This document shows, in pieces, positions 15,953 to 21,937 of a stretch of DNA of 38,526 nucleotides. This DNA comes from a virus: the IMG/VR virus record IMGVR_UViG_3300042568_000519, positions 1-38,526 of that record; one strand, given 5' to 3'. The notes beneath the pieces are model-generated. The model was not told where the DNA came from and did no database searches. It was given only the letters and a program-made list of their open reading frames with translations. Every line of letters begins with the position of its first letter. The stretch's first letter is position 1. The position numbers and the translations under genes are program-made.

Positions 15953-17533
15953 TTATCCCCCTACCTCGCAACCAGCAAGCGCAACCCCCTCCGGTTCAAG
16001 TGGGCCAAGCTCATCCTCCATCCGCTCCAACAGGCTCCGCCCATCCTCGCCCAGCGCCTTCATGTACTCGTCCATCCGCTTCCCGCCACCACCACAGAAG
16101 GCCAATACCATCGCATCCGCCCGATCCGGACTGTTCACCCCTCTGGCGCGTAGCTCATCCTTCCCCTCCAGCGTCAGCTTACCCTTGCCATTGGTCCGCA
16201 CCTTCCGGCTCACGAACTGCTGGAGCAATACCTCGTCGGTCCCGACCGGTCCCAGATTCACCTTCCCCTCCTCCACCATCCGCCCGAACTCAATCCACAT
16301 CTCCGCCGCCCGATTCACAAACTGATCATCCCGGATGGCCCGCTCCCCGAAATTCACCCGCCTCACATCCCACCCCTCCGCCCGGAGCGCATCGCACATG
16401 ACAACCCCCATGCCACCCACATCCGCGTAGATGTCCTCAGCCTTCAGCTTCCACTTCCGGAACTCACTGATGAACCGCCCCACACTGGCCATCGTGTCCT
16501 TGTCCCGCCAGCGGATCAGCCCCTTCACCGTGTTCCCATGGCGCACCACCATCACGCTCTCATCCCCGCCGGCGCTGAAATCGCAGCCCGCGGTCAACCG
16601 GTGCCCCTCCGTATCCTCCTTGGGTGGGCCACTCACCACCTTCTGCCAGTCAGCCGTCTTCACCGCGGTCAGGCTCCCGTCATCCTCCATGAACTCCGCG
16701 TAGATCATCGAGCGCACCAACGGATGACCCTCTCCCCAGCGGGCCATCTGCTCATCAATCCACTCCTTCCGGATATGCGGACAATCGTAAGCGGTAACGG
16801 TAAAGGTCTGCCACTTGCCATCATTCCTCCGGAATACATCGTAGAAGTACCCGGAGCTGCCACCAGGGCTGCTCATCAGCAGGGTTCTGGTCGGCTGGCA
16901 CCGCTCCATTGACTGGAAGATCCCGTCCGGAACCGCCTTCGCCTCGTCAACAATGTACATCAAGTCATTGCTCGGACCCTGCACGTGCCAGCCCTCCGCC
17001 TTCTCCGGGTTGCTCGCCGAGAACCCAATACACCGGCTGATCAGCTCCTGACCATCCACTTTCTTCGGGTACACATACCGAATCTCACCATCCTTGATCG
17101 AGAATCCATTCTCCTCGCCTCCCAACCCATTGATCATCTTCCGCAGGTGAGGCCACAACGCGTCGGCCACCTGTCGGTACACACCAGCGGTACACACCAC
17201 CAAGCTCCCCGGCCAGCGGAGCATGTGCCATACCACCGCGCTCGCCGCTACCATGCTCGTCTTGCCAGAGCCGTTCGCAGCTTTCAGAGCCACCTTCGAG
17301 TGCTTCTCGTTCAACGCCCCCAACACCGCCTCCTGCCACGCGTAGGTTTCACGTAGGCCAAGCATCATCTTGGGGAAGTTCTTCAGCTGCTGAGCCTCCT
17401 CCAGGAGCTTGCGCTGCTTCCACGCAGGGATGTGAGAACCCATTCCAAGTGAAGGGGATTTCTTGCGCTTAATTTGCTTGACGGGCATAAAATTTGGTGT
17501 GGGACGGGGAGGGGGTATATAGGTAACACCCAC
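15953..17533 (-). CDS. terL: Terminase large subunit, ATPase and nuclease, 526 aa
   Basis: The ATPase domain shows Walker A AANGSGKT (residues 85-92), Walker B LMYIVDEA (191-198) and the coupling motif LLMSSPGG (218-225). The nuclease domain shows acidic residues in GCDFSAGGDES (Asp318), YADVGGMG (Asp371) and SPDRADAMVLAF near residue 480. It packages DNA at the portal. The frame opens with GTG at 17533, next to AAGAGGGG; an alternative ATG at 17488 (511 aa) has no ribosome site. The start region lies within a hairpin (17524-17569). Confidence 0.9.
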   Translation of the reverse strand: MGVTYIPPPRPTPNFMPVKQIKRKKSPSLGMGSHIPAWKQRKLLEEAQQLKNFPKMMLGLRETYAWQEAVLGALNEKHSKVALKAANGSGKTSMVAASAVVWHMLRWPGSLVVCTAGVYRQVADALWPHLRKMINGLGGEENGFSIKDGEIRYVYPKKVDGQELISRCIGFSASNPEKAEGWHVQGPSNDLMYIVDEAKAVPDGIFQSMERCQPTRTLLMSSPGGSSGYFYDVFRRNDGKWQTFTVTAYDCPHIRKEWIDEQMARWGEGHPLVRSMIYAEFMEDDGSLTAVKTADWQKVVSGPPKEDTEGHRLTAGCDFSAGGDESVMVVRHGNTVKGLIRWRDKDTMASVGRFISEFRKWKLKAEDIYADVGGMGVVMCDALRAEGWDVRRVNFGERAIRDDQFVNRAAEMWIEFGRMVEEGKVNLGPVGTDEVLLQQFVSRKVRTNGKGKLTLEGKDELRARGVNSPDRADAMVLAFCGGGGKRMDEYMKALGEDGRSLLERMEDELGPLEPEGVALAGCEVGG

Positions 17534-17569
17534 CCCCCTCTTGGGGGTCCTGGTCCCCCCGTGGTGTTA
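17524..17569 (-). promoter_or_regulatory. Folded TerS/TerL junction
   Basis: TAACACC (17524-17530) pairs with GGTGTTA (17563-17569, containing the TerS stop), and an inner hairpin pairs 17532-17537 with 17543-17548 (ACCCCC/GGGGGT, loop of 5). On mRNA this encloses the candidate GTG start and G-rich ribosome site of TerL. It may control TerL translation; there is no U run, so it is not a terminator. Confidence 0.4.
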
Positions 17570-18010
17570 TTTCCCTCCTCCGAAGGCACCGAGTAGGGCA
17601 CCGGATACCGAGAGTTCCTTCCCTCCTTTGCCGGTATGTTCGAGCGATGCCCTTGCTACGTAACCTCTGGTTCTTTCTAGCAACCAAGCAGAGCCTTGCC
17701 AGCCGTTGCCGCATGATCGGACAACCGACGTAAGGTCATACTCGCCCCGAGTCCTGGCCGCTTCGATGGCTTCCTTCCTTTCCGGATACCGCAGCAAGTA
17801 CTTGTTAAAAGTCTTATCGCTCATTCCGGAAAGGGCCCACAACCTTTCCATCGGGAGCCCGAGCGATGCGGCGTCAAGTACTCGAGACCAGTCGGCATCG
17901 GCGATAGTCTTAGGATCAGGACCGTTTTTTTTAGGTGCATCGGAAGGACGTTTTATGGGTGCTTTCCCCTTCCCCCCTTTGACCAGGTCACCGCTCCCTT
18001 TCGCTTTCAT
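17567..18010 (-). CDS. Terminase small subunit candidate, 147 aa
   Basis: Residues 41-75 form a helix-turn-helix (WSRVLDAASLGLPMERLWAL, then SGMSDKTFNKYL), followed by a helical region and a basic C-terminus. This matches small terminase architecture: N-terminal DNA binding, central oligomerisation. It lies directly before TerL. The Lys/Gly-rich first 30 residues may be disordered. ATG at 18010 is chosen; a GTG at 18046 would add 12 residues. It would bind phage DNA to start packaging. Confidence 0.75.
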   Translation of the reverse strand: MKAKGSGDLVKGGKGKAPIKRPSDAPKKNGPDPKTIADADWSRVLDAASLGLPMERLWALSGMSDKTFNKYLLRYPERKEAIEAARTRGEYDLTSVVRSCGNGWQGSAWLLERTRGYVARASLEHTGKGGKELSVSGALLGAFGGGK

Positions 18011-18049
18011 GCCGCAACTCACCCCTACAAAAGGCCACTTGGCCACATT

Positions 18050-18078
18050 TTCTCAGATTTAGTTGCGATGAGTATAAT
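18050..18078 (+). promoter_or_regulatory. Sigma70-like promoter candidate for the plus-strand operon
   Basis: TTCTCA at 18050-18055 and a perfect TATAAT at 18073-18078 are separated by 17 bp, in the 90-bp gap between divergent genes. It would drive 18101-20009. No equally good promoter was found for the leftward packaging genes in this gap. Confidence 0.5.
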
Positions 18079-18100
18079 ACCGTAGTAAACAAGCGACTCC

Positions 18101-18436
18101 ATGACATCCCAAGCAACGACAGCAACGCCAGCAACCACCACCGAACACCCGTTCGCTTCATTCACGAACGTAGGATGGGTCCGCCCCGGAACTTTCGTTC
18201 CTATTGCAACCATAAGCCCGACTCCTGATTGGGTCCGAGGAGTTACCGACGCCCATCACGGGTGCCACGAGATCTTGACGGGCACCGAGAAAGATTGTTG
18301 GTGCATGCTATTCGTTCGCTTTGGTGCAAACGACGGGCTCCCTCCCGGTGATTGGCTGATTTACTACCGGTACGACGACGACGACGGTACCCACGATCAT
18401 CAGCTTTGCGTTTCGGCCCGCATCACCCCGCAGTGA
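18101..18436 (+). CDS. Hypothetical protein, 111 aa, first gene of plus operon
   Basis: The N-terminus is Thr/Ala-rich and probably disordered. The rest holds VRPGTFVPIATISPTPDW, three Cys and several His (DAHHGCHEI, DCWC), and an acidic patch (YRYDDDDGTHDH) that could bind metal. It begins 23 bp after a TATAAT box. No family is recognised. It heads a compact block of short genes on the strand opposite to almost everything else in the phage. Confidence 0.55.
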   Translation: MTSQATTATPATTTEHPFASFTNVGWVRPGTFVPIATISPTPDWVRGVTDAHHGCHEILTGTEKDCWCMLFVRFGANDGLPPGDWLIYYRYDDDDGTHDHQLCVSARITPQ

Positions 18437-18466
18437 CCGGATCCGGTGCCTTTCACTGAGAGGCAT
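18436..18466. promoter_or_regulatory. Palindrome plus hairpin in the gap before 18497
   Basis: A perfect 12-bp palindrome (ACCGGATCCGGT, 18436-18447) is followed directly by a hairpin with arms 18448-18455 and 18459-18466, including one G-T pair. There is no U run. It could be an operator or an mRNA processing element between the first and second genes of the plus operon. Confidence 0.35.
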
Positions 18467-18496
18467 CTGGTCTGGCCATTGAGGTCAGCTTACACC

Positions 18497-18601
18497 ATGA
18501 AATCAAAACTCCTCCGCGCTTGTGCATTCCTAGCGCTTCACCTCCTCCTCCTTCCAATCATCTGGCTCCTCGCCGATGCTTTGATCGGAGGTTCCAATTG
18601 A
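18497..18601 (+). CDS. Small membrane protein, 34 aa
   Basis: The peptide has a basic start (MKSKLLR) and one hydrophobic helix (ACAFLALHLLLLPIIWLLAD), so it should be a single-pass inner membrane peptide. Its stop overlaps the TTG start of the next gene (TTGA), and a GGAGG site inside it serves that next gene. No family is recognised. Confidence 0.5.
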   Translation: MKSKLLRACAFLALHLLLLPIIWLLADALIGGSN

Positions 18602-18852
18602 CTCTCTTCCGTTGCAACGGCTTTCGCTCCGTCCGCGCTCTCGGGATCCGAGACGCCGCCGAAGTTTTCGCGAAACGCGCCGCCCGCCGGGCATTCGGTC
18701 GTCGCGGTATCGTTCGGACCCTAGTGGAGGATTCCTACACCCGGAACCTGTCCATCGTGGAGTTTGCCGCTTTCATCGGATATCCGACCGGTCCCAATGA
18801 AACGACGGGCCACAATGTTCGTTTTACCGTGATCAACGGAGGTGCCCTTTGA
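18598..18852 (+). CDS. Conserved accessory protein, 84 aa, TTG start
   Basis: The start is TTG at 18598, placed six bases after GGAGG and overlapping the preceding stop. The sequence (FRCNGFRSVRALGIRDAAEV, basic RRAFGRRGIVRTL, then FAAFIGYPTG) matches a pattern I recall in plasmids and phages beside the family encoded next. A longer frame to 18520 exists but lacks this ribosome site. It ends in TTGA overlap with the following gene. Function is unknown. Confidence 0.65.
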   Translation: MTLFRCNGFRSVRALGIRDAAEVFAKRAARRAFGRRGIVRTLVEDSYTRNLSIVEFAAFIGYPTGPNETTGHNVRFTVINGGAL

Positions 18853-19541
18853 ACGGATTTGTCCTTCACGAGGATCGCGACCGCGTGATCATCGCCACGG
18901 GCTTCTCAAACCCTTCGGACAACCGGAAGACGGGCGACATGATTCAGATTTGGATTCTGGTCAAAGCCGTTGATCCCGTGGAAGCGATCAAACAAGGCCT
19001 CGACCGTCTGATTTGCGGTTCCTGCGTCCACCGAGGCAACGGCGACGGCTCCGGTCGTTCCTGCTACGTCAACGTAGGCCAAGCCCCGTTGGGAATCTGG
19101 CGGGCGTGGAAAGCGGGCGCATACCTTCCCCTCCCTTCCGTCTCCGTGTTCTCCGGAAGGCGGGTCCGTTTCGGAGCGTACGGGGACCCTACTTGGATCC
19201 CCCTTAGCCTCGCCTTGGCCATTGCCGGCGCTTCCTCCGGATGGACAGGCTATACCCATCAATGGCGCAAGCCTAGCTTGCAAGGGTGGCGTCAATTGCT
19301 TATGGCCAGTGTGGACACAAGCGCCGAACTCCTCATTGCCCGTTCCATGGGCTGGAGCACCTTCCGTGTGACTCCGGATCTAGATCATCACTCGATTGAG
19401 ATTTTGTGCGCCAGCGACCGAGTCGGTACCCCATGCGCCGATTGCCTAGCCTGCGCGGGCTCCCGTTCCGGTGTCCGCTCAATCCACATCCCGGTGCACG
19501 GGACCGGACGTCGACACTTCATTGAGTCGGCCAGTGTGTGA
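18849..19541 (+). CDS. Conserved accessory protein with GYTHQW and MASVDT motifs, 230 aa
   Basis: The start is TTG at 18849, again with GGAGG six bases upstream and TTGA overlap. Recognisable landmarks are CGSC near residue 67, RRVRFGAYGDP (about 113-123), GWTGYTHQW (about 142-150), MASVDTSAE (about 163-171) and a C-terminal CADCLACAG cluster. I recall this as a widespread family of unknown function in phages and plasmids, usually with the partner encoded just upstream. The Cys clusters suggest metal or Fe-S binding. No biochemical role can be stated. Confidence 0.7.
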   Translation: MNGFVLHEDRDRVIIATGFSNPSDNRKTGDMIQIWILVKAVDPVEAIKQGLDRLICGSCVHRGNGDGSGRSCYVNVGQAPLGIWRAWKAGAYLPLPSVSVFSGRRVRFGAYGDPTWIPLSLALAIAGASSGWTGYTHQWRKPSLQGWRQLLMASVDTSAELLIARSMGWSTFRVTPDLDHHSIEILCASDRVGTPCADCLACAGSRSGVRSIHIPVHGTGRRHFIESASV

Positions 19542-19609
19542 GTTGTCCGGTCAGCCTATGGGGGCGACTCCGTAGGTTGCGCGGGCAATTGACGCCCTTA
19601 CAAGAAAAC

Positions 19610-19843
19610 ATGAAAACCACACAAGTCCCTACCGCAACCCGCAACCCGTACCGAATCAGCGCCATGGAAGCGCTTGAAAACGAGGGTTGGGAACCATCCG
19701 AAGACGGCGCTTTTGAATACGCCCGCCATGCTATGTTCGATGGCACCTCGCCCGCTTGTTGCACTGAGGGTTGCATTGTCGAACCAGACGGGCGCTGCTC
19801 CCATGGGTGCCCTTCACTTCTGATCGCCCTTGGCATGATCTGA
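19610..19843 (+). CDS. Cysteine-rich small accessory protein, 77 aa
   Basis: The N-terminus (RNPYRISAMEALENEGWEPS) is helical, and the C-terminus has ACCTEGCIVEPDGRCSHGCP, five Cys and a His suitable for zinc. I recall similar small Cys-rich proteins in mobile elements. The ATG at 19610 is preferred to an earlier in-frame ATG because no ribosome site precedes that one. It belongs to the plus operon. Confidence 0.65.
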   Translation: MKTTQVPTATRNPYRISAMEALENEGWEPSEDGAFEYARHAMFDGTSPACCTEGCIVEPDGRCSHGCPSLLIALGMI

Positions 19844-19845
19844 TC

Positions 19846-19920
19846 ATGAAAACAACCCACACTTTCCTACTTGAAGAGCACGCCCGGGAGTTTTCGCTTT
19901 TAATCGAGGCTTTGGAATGA
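19846..19920 (+). CDS. Tiny ORF, 24 aa
   Basis: ATG two bases after the previous stop, stop overlapping the next start by ATGA. The peptide is helical and charged (HTFLLEEHAREFSLLIEALE). Support is limited to its coupling with both neighbours. Confidence 0.35.
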   Translation: MKTTHTFLLEEHAREFSLLIEALE

Positions 19921-20009
19921 CCGATCTATTCCGTGCCCTTGGGTATCTTCTCCTTGGCGCTTTCTTCGTTGCCCTTATGGTTCTCTCCGCCCTTGCCGGC
20001 AACGGCTGA
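19917..20009 (+). CDS. Small membrane peptide, 30 aa
   Basis: The frame starts at an ATGA overlap. A hydrophobic helix (YLLLGAFFVALMVLSALAG) spans most of the peptide. It is the last gene before the strong terminator at 20036. Single-pass membrane location is predicted; function is unknown. Confidence 0.45.
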   Translation: MTDLFRALGYLLLGAFFVALMVLSALAGNG

Positions 20010-20035
20010 CAAGTAGGCCAGTCCCCCCCCTTCGC

Positions 20036-20062
20036 CCCCTAGGTTCCCCCTAGGGGTTTTTT
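20036..20062 (+). terminator. Rho-independent terminator of the plus operon
   Basis: CCCCTAGG (20036-20043) pairs perfectly with CCTAGGGG (20049-20056) across a 5-base loop, followed by six T (20057-20062). This is the clearest terminator in the window and closes the 18101-20009 operon. Confidence 0.9.
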
Positions 20063-20265
20063 GTTGCCCGTACCCTGTCTCCACTCGGTTACCTTCCTTC
20101 CTTCCTTGCCCGTCGCCCGCCCCCCTAGGACACCCAATGTCCGACCAGGTGAGACGCTCGATGTCCTACCCCTCCGCCCTCGCGCCAAGATCTCCCGCAC
20201 CGGCCCATACGCCATACAGAATTCGGAATTCGGAATCTTGAAATCCGGAATCCGCGGAGCCCCGA

Positions 20266-20357
20266 GCATGGAGCGGTATCCTCCGGGGCATGGAGCGGTA
20301 GAAGCGATTTATTCCATCCCCACACTTTCCTGCTTGACGACTGAGCATGGAGCGGTA
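20266..20357 (+). repeat. Three copies of a 13-bp repeat
   Basis: GCATGGAGCGGTA occurs at 20266-20278, 20288-20300 and 20345-20357 with start-to-start distances of 22 and 57 bp. The last copy provides GGAG at a suitable distance for the GTG start at 20360. The copies are identical, unlike chance matches. Confidence 0.8.
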
Positions 20358-20359
20358 GG

Positions 20360-20599
20360 GTGCCCTCCGACATGAGCCCAAACATTGAGAGGTTACTTGA
20401 GGGCCTCCGCGAAGCCCGCGTGAGGACGAGCCAGGAGCACGACGAGGTATTCCGTGAAGCGATCGCTAAGATCCAGATCGGGAATCACTTGGCCGACTTG
20501 CTGGAACGCTGCATCAGGGGAGGAAAGAATCGGGTGCTGAGCAAGCGAACGATCGAAGACTCGGTGTACTACATCAACGAATTCAAAGGATACAAATGA
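20360..20599 (+). CDS. Small helical protein, 79 aa
   Basis: The start may be GTG at 20360, with GGAG seven bases upstream, or ATG at 20372. The sequence is charged and helical (SPNIERLLEGLREARVRTSQ; HLADLLERCIRGG). Its stop overlaps the next start (ATGA). No family is recognised. Confidence 0.55.
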   Translation: MPSDMSPNIERLLEGLREARVRTSQEHDEVFREAIAKIQIGNHLADLLERCIRGGKNRVLSKRTIEDSVYYINEFKGYK

Positions 20600-20895
20600 A
20601 CTACAACGACTACACTCTGATAAATAAAACTGATCTATCTATAATGAGAGATCGCATCAAGGAGCTGGAGGGATCCAACAGAAAGCTGATGGAGCTGGCC
20701 GACACGAAGCGGATGTTTTTGATACACAAGATCGAGGATCGTTTGACTGCTATATTGAAAGCGGGCCATTGCATGGCCGATCGCAAGCATTGCTATTGCG
20801 AGAACTCTAAGGGCTCGAGCCTGAAGATGGTCTGCGGATACTGCCGCTCGCTGATCGATGACTGGAAGTCCGCGGTCGGGAATCTGACCGAGTAG
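20596..20895 (+). CDS. Small coiled-coil and zinc-finger-like protein, 99 aa
   Basis: Residues 10-45 form a charged coil (MRDRIKELEGSNRKLMELAD). Residues 58-83 hold a Cys/His cluster: HCMADRKHCYCEN and MVCGYC, likely binding zinc. Translationally coupled to the preceding gene by ATGA. This pairing of coil and Cys cluster is frequent in small early phage proteins. Function is unknown. Confidence 0.6.
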   Translation: MNYNDYTLINKTDLSIMRDRIKELEGSNRKLMELADTKRMFLIHKIEDRLTAILKAGHCMADRKHCYCENSKGSSLKMVCGYCRSLIDDWKSAVGNLTE

Positions 20896-21098
20896 GCCAA
20901 ACATCCCCCGTCCTCCACCCCGCGGAGCCCTCGGACCACCCATCCGGGGGCTTTCCGTTTCCAGCCCCGCGGACCCCGCTTTCGCAATTTGATGCGGAAT
21001 CCCCCCTCCGACGCACTGGCGACCCCTTTCTGATCGATTGCGAGGCATCCATATCCATCCATCGGACCCGATACTTCGCAATCAGTGGAGGGTTATTG

Positions 21099-21165
21099 AA
21101 AAACCGCCGCTGAGCGCGGGGGGCCGGCACGAGCCCCCACGCAGCGTCTCAGCGTTGCGGTTTTT
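21099..21165. terminator. Large hairpin with A and T tracts, bidirectional terminator or structured RNA
   Basis: AAAAACCGC (21099-21107) pairs with GCGGTTTTT (21157-21165); GCTGAG (21109-21114) pairs with CTCAGC (21148-21153); 21116-21124 pairs with 21133-21142 with one bulge, leaving an 8-base loop. In total 24 pairs form three stacked stems. The flanking A5 and T5 give a U run on either transcript, so it could stop transcription both ways. Confidence 0.6.
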
Positions 21166-21166
21166 A

Positions 21167-21206
21167 ACTCCCTAGAAGAGGGAGTGACAAGACTCCCTCT
21201 AGGGAG
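21167..21206 (+). promoter_or_regulatory. Element with two exclusive hairpin folds
   Basis: ACTCCCT (21167-21173) can pair with AGGGAGT (21179-21185), with a second short hairpin at 21195-21206. Alternatively CTCCCTAG (21168-21175) pairs with CTAGGGAG (21199-21206) and AGGGAGT with ACTCCCT (21192-21198), giving a 15-bp stem with a 3-base bulge. The two folds exclude each other, as in attenuators. Confidence 0.45.
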
Positions 21207-21301
21207 GTAGCAGTGGCCATGGGAACTTCTTGGTATGCTCTGCAAAATGAACATTCCTTTACATTGACATGTTGCCGTGCATGACGCATTCTGTTCCTGC
21301 T

Positions 21302-21937
21302 ATGAGTTACCTAGACAATGGTTCAACCCTTCGGTCGATGTTCCGACTGATGCCCCCGCAACGCCACGATGCCGACCCGGATCGATCCGAGGTTCTGGCC
21401 TACATTCGTGAGAATCTTAGATGTGAGCTTGGTCGTGCGATCCGTGCGTTCAACTCTATGAGGAACAAGAAGTCTCAGGTGATTGTTTATGACATGGTTC
21501 ATAGGCAATGGCGTGGGTGCGACTGGGTGCCTCCGGAGGATGAGGACAAGGTTTCGCTGCTCTTGAGAACCATCAATGAGCTGAAGCGTGACGTTGCGTA
21601 TCTGAAGACTTCGGTGAAGAAGCACGAGAGGTTGTTTGGCCAACTGGAGCGTAAGCGATCGCGCAAGCGCGAGGAGGAGGAGCCCGACTCCGAGGTTGAG
21701 GTTCAGGAACAGAAAAGCTCCCCGGATGTGGATCCTGAGGAGCTCGAGCGTAAGAAGAGGGAAGAGGAAGATGCGGCTTACGATAAGTCTTCCAAGGAGT
21801 TTTGGGGTGCTATCCTCGCCGAAATGAACGACGAGCCGGTGGCTTCGGCTGCTTCAACTCGGCCCCGGTCATCACCATCGGATTCCACTGCTCCCACACA
21901 ATCCCGCTGGGAGAATGCTGAAGATGTAGTGAGTTAG
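21302..21937 (+). CDS. Hypothetical coiled-coil protein, 211 aa
   Basis: The N-terminal 95 residues are mixed (PDRSEVLAYIRENLRCELGR; VIVYDMVHRQWRGCDW). Residues 75-105 form a coil (INELKRDVAYLKTSVKKHER), followed by a basic patch (RKRSRKREEEE) and an acidic, Ser-rich tail. An ATG at 21269 would add 11 residues; neither start has a ribosome site. Its last 128 bp overlap the 3' end of the primase-helicase on the other strand, so transcription converges here. No family is recognised. DNA binding is possible from the basic patch. Confidence 0.6.
   Translation: MSYLDNGSTLRSMFRLMPPQRHDADPDRSEVLAYIRENLRCELGRAIRAFNSMRNKKSQVIVYDMVHRQWRGCDWVPPEDEDKVSLLLRTINELKRDVAYLKTSVKKHERLFGQLERKRSRKREEEEPDSEVEVQEQKSSPDVDPEELERKKREEEDAAYDKSSKEFWGAILAEMNDEPVASAASTRPRSSPSDSTAPTQSRWENAEDVVS

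Larger units (their letters stand above)
20010..20359. other. Non-coding stretch with repeats (350 bp)
   Basis: After the terminator no credible gene is seen up to 20360. The stretch is C/T-rich at first, then contains ATTCGGA tandem units (about 20220-20235) followed by a partial inverted copy (ATCCGGAATCCGCGG), and three copies of GCATGGAGCGGTA. It may be a replication, regulatory or recombination site; nothing proves which. Confidence 0.6.
20896..21301. other. Non-coding stretch with strong secondary structure (406 bp)
   Basis: No credible gene is seen on either strand; small frames here have no ribosome sites. The left part is C-rich. The right part contains a 67-base hairpin (21099-21165) and an alternative-fold element (21167-21206). 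A perfect TTGACA lies at 21264-21269, with only a weak -10 (CATTCT) at 17 bp. Candidate roles are replication origin, non-coding RNA or bidirectional termination. Confidence 0.6.
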
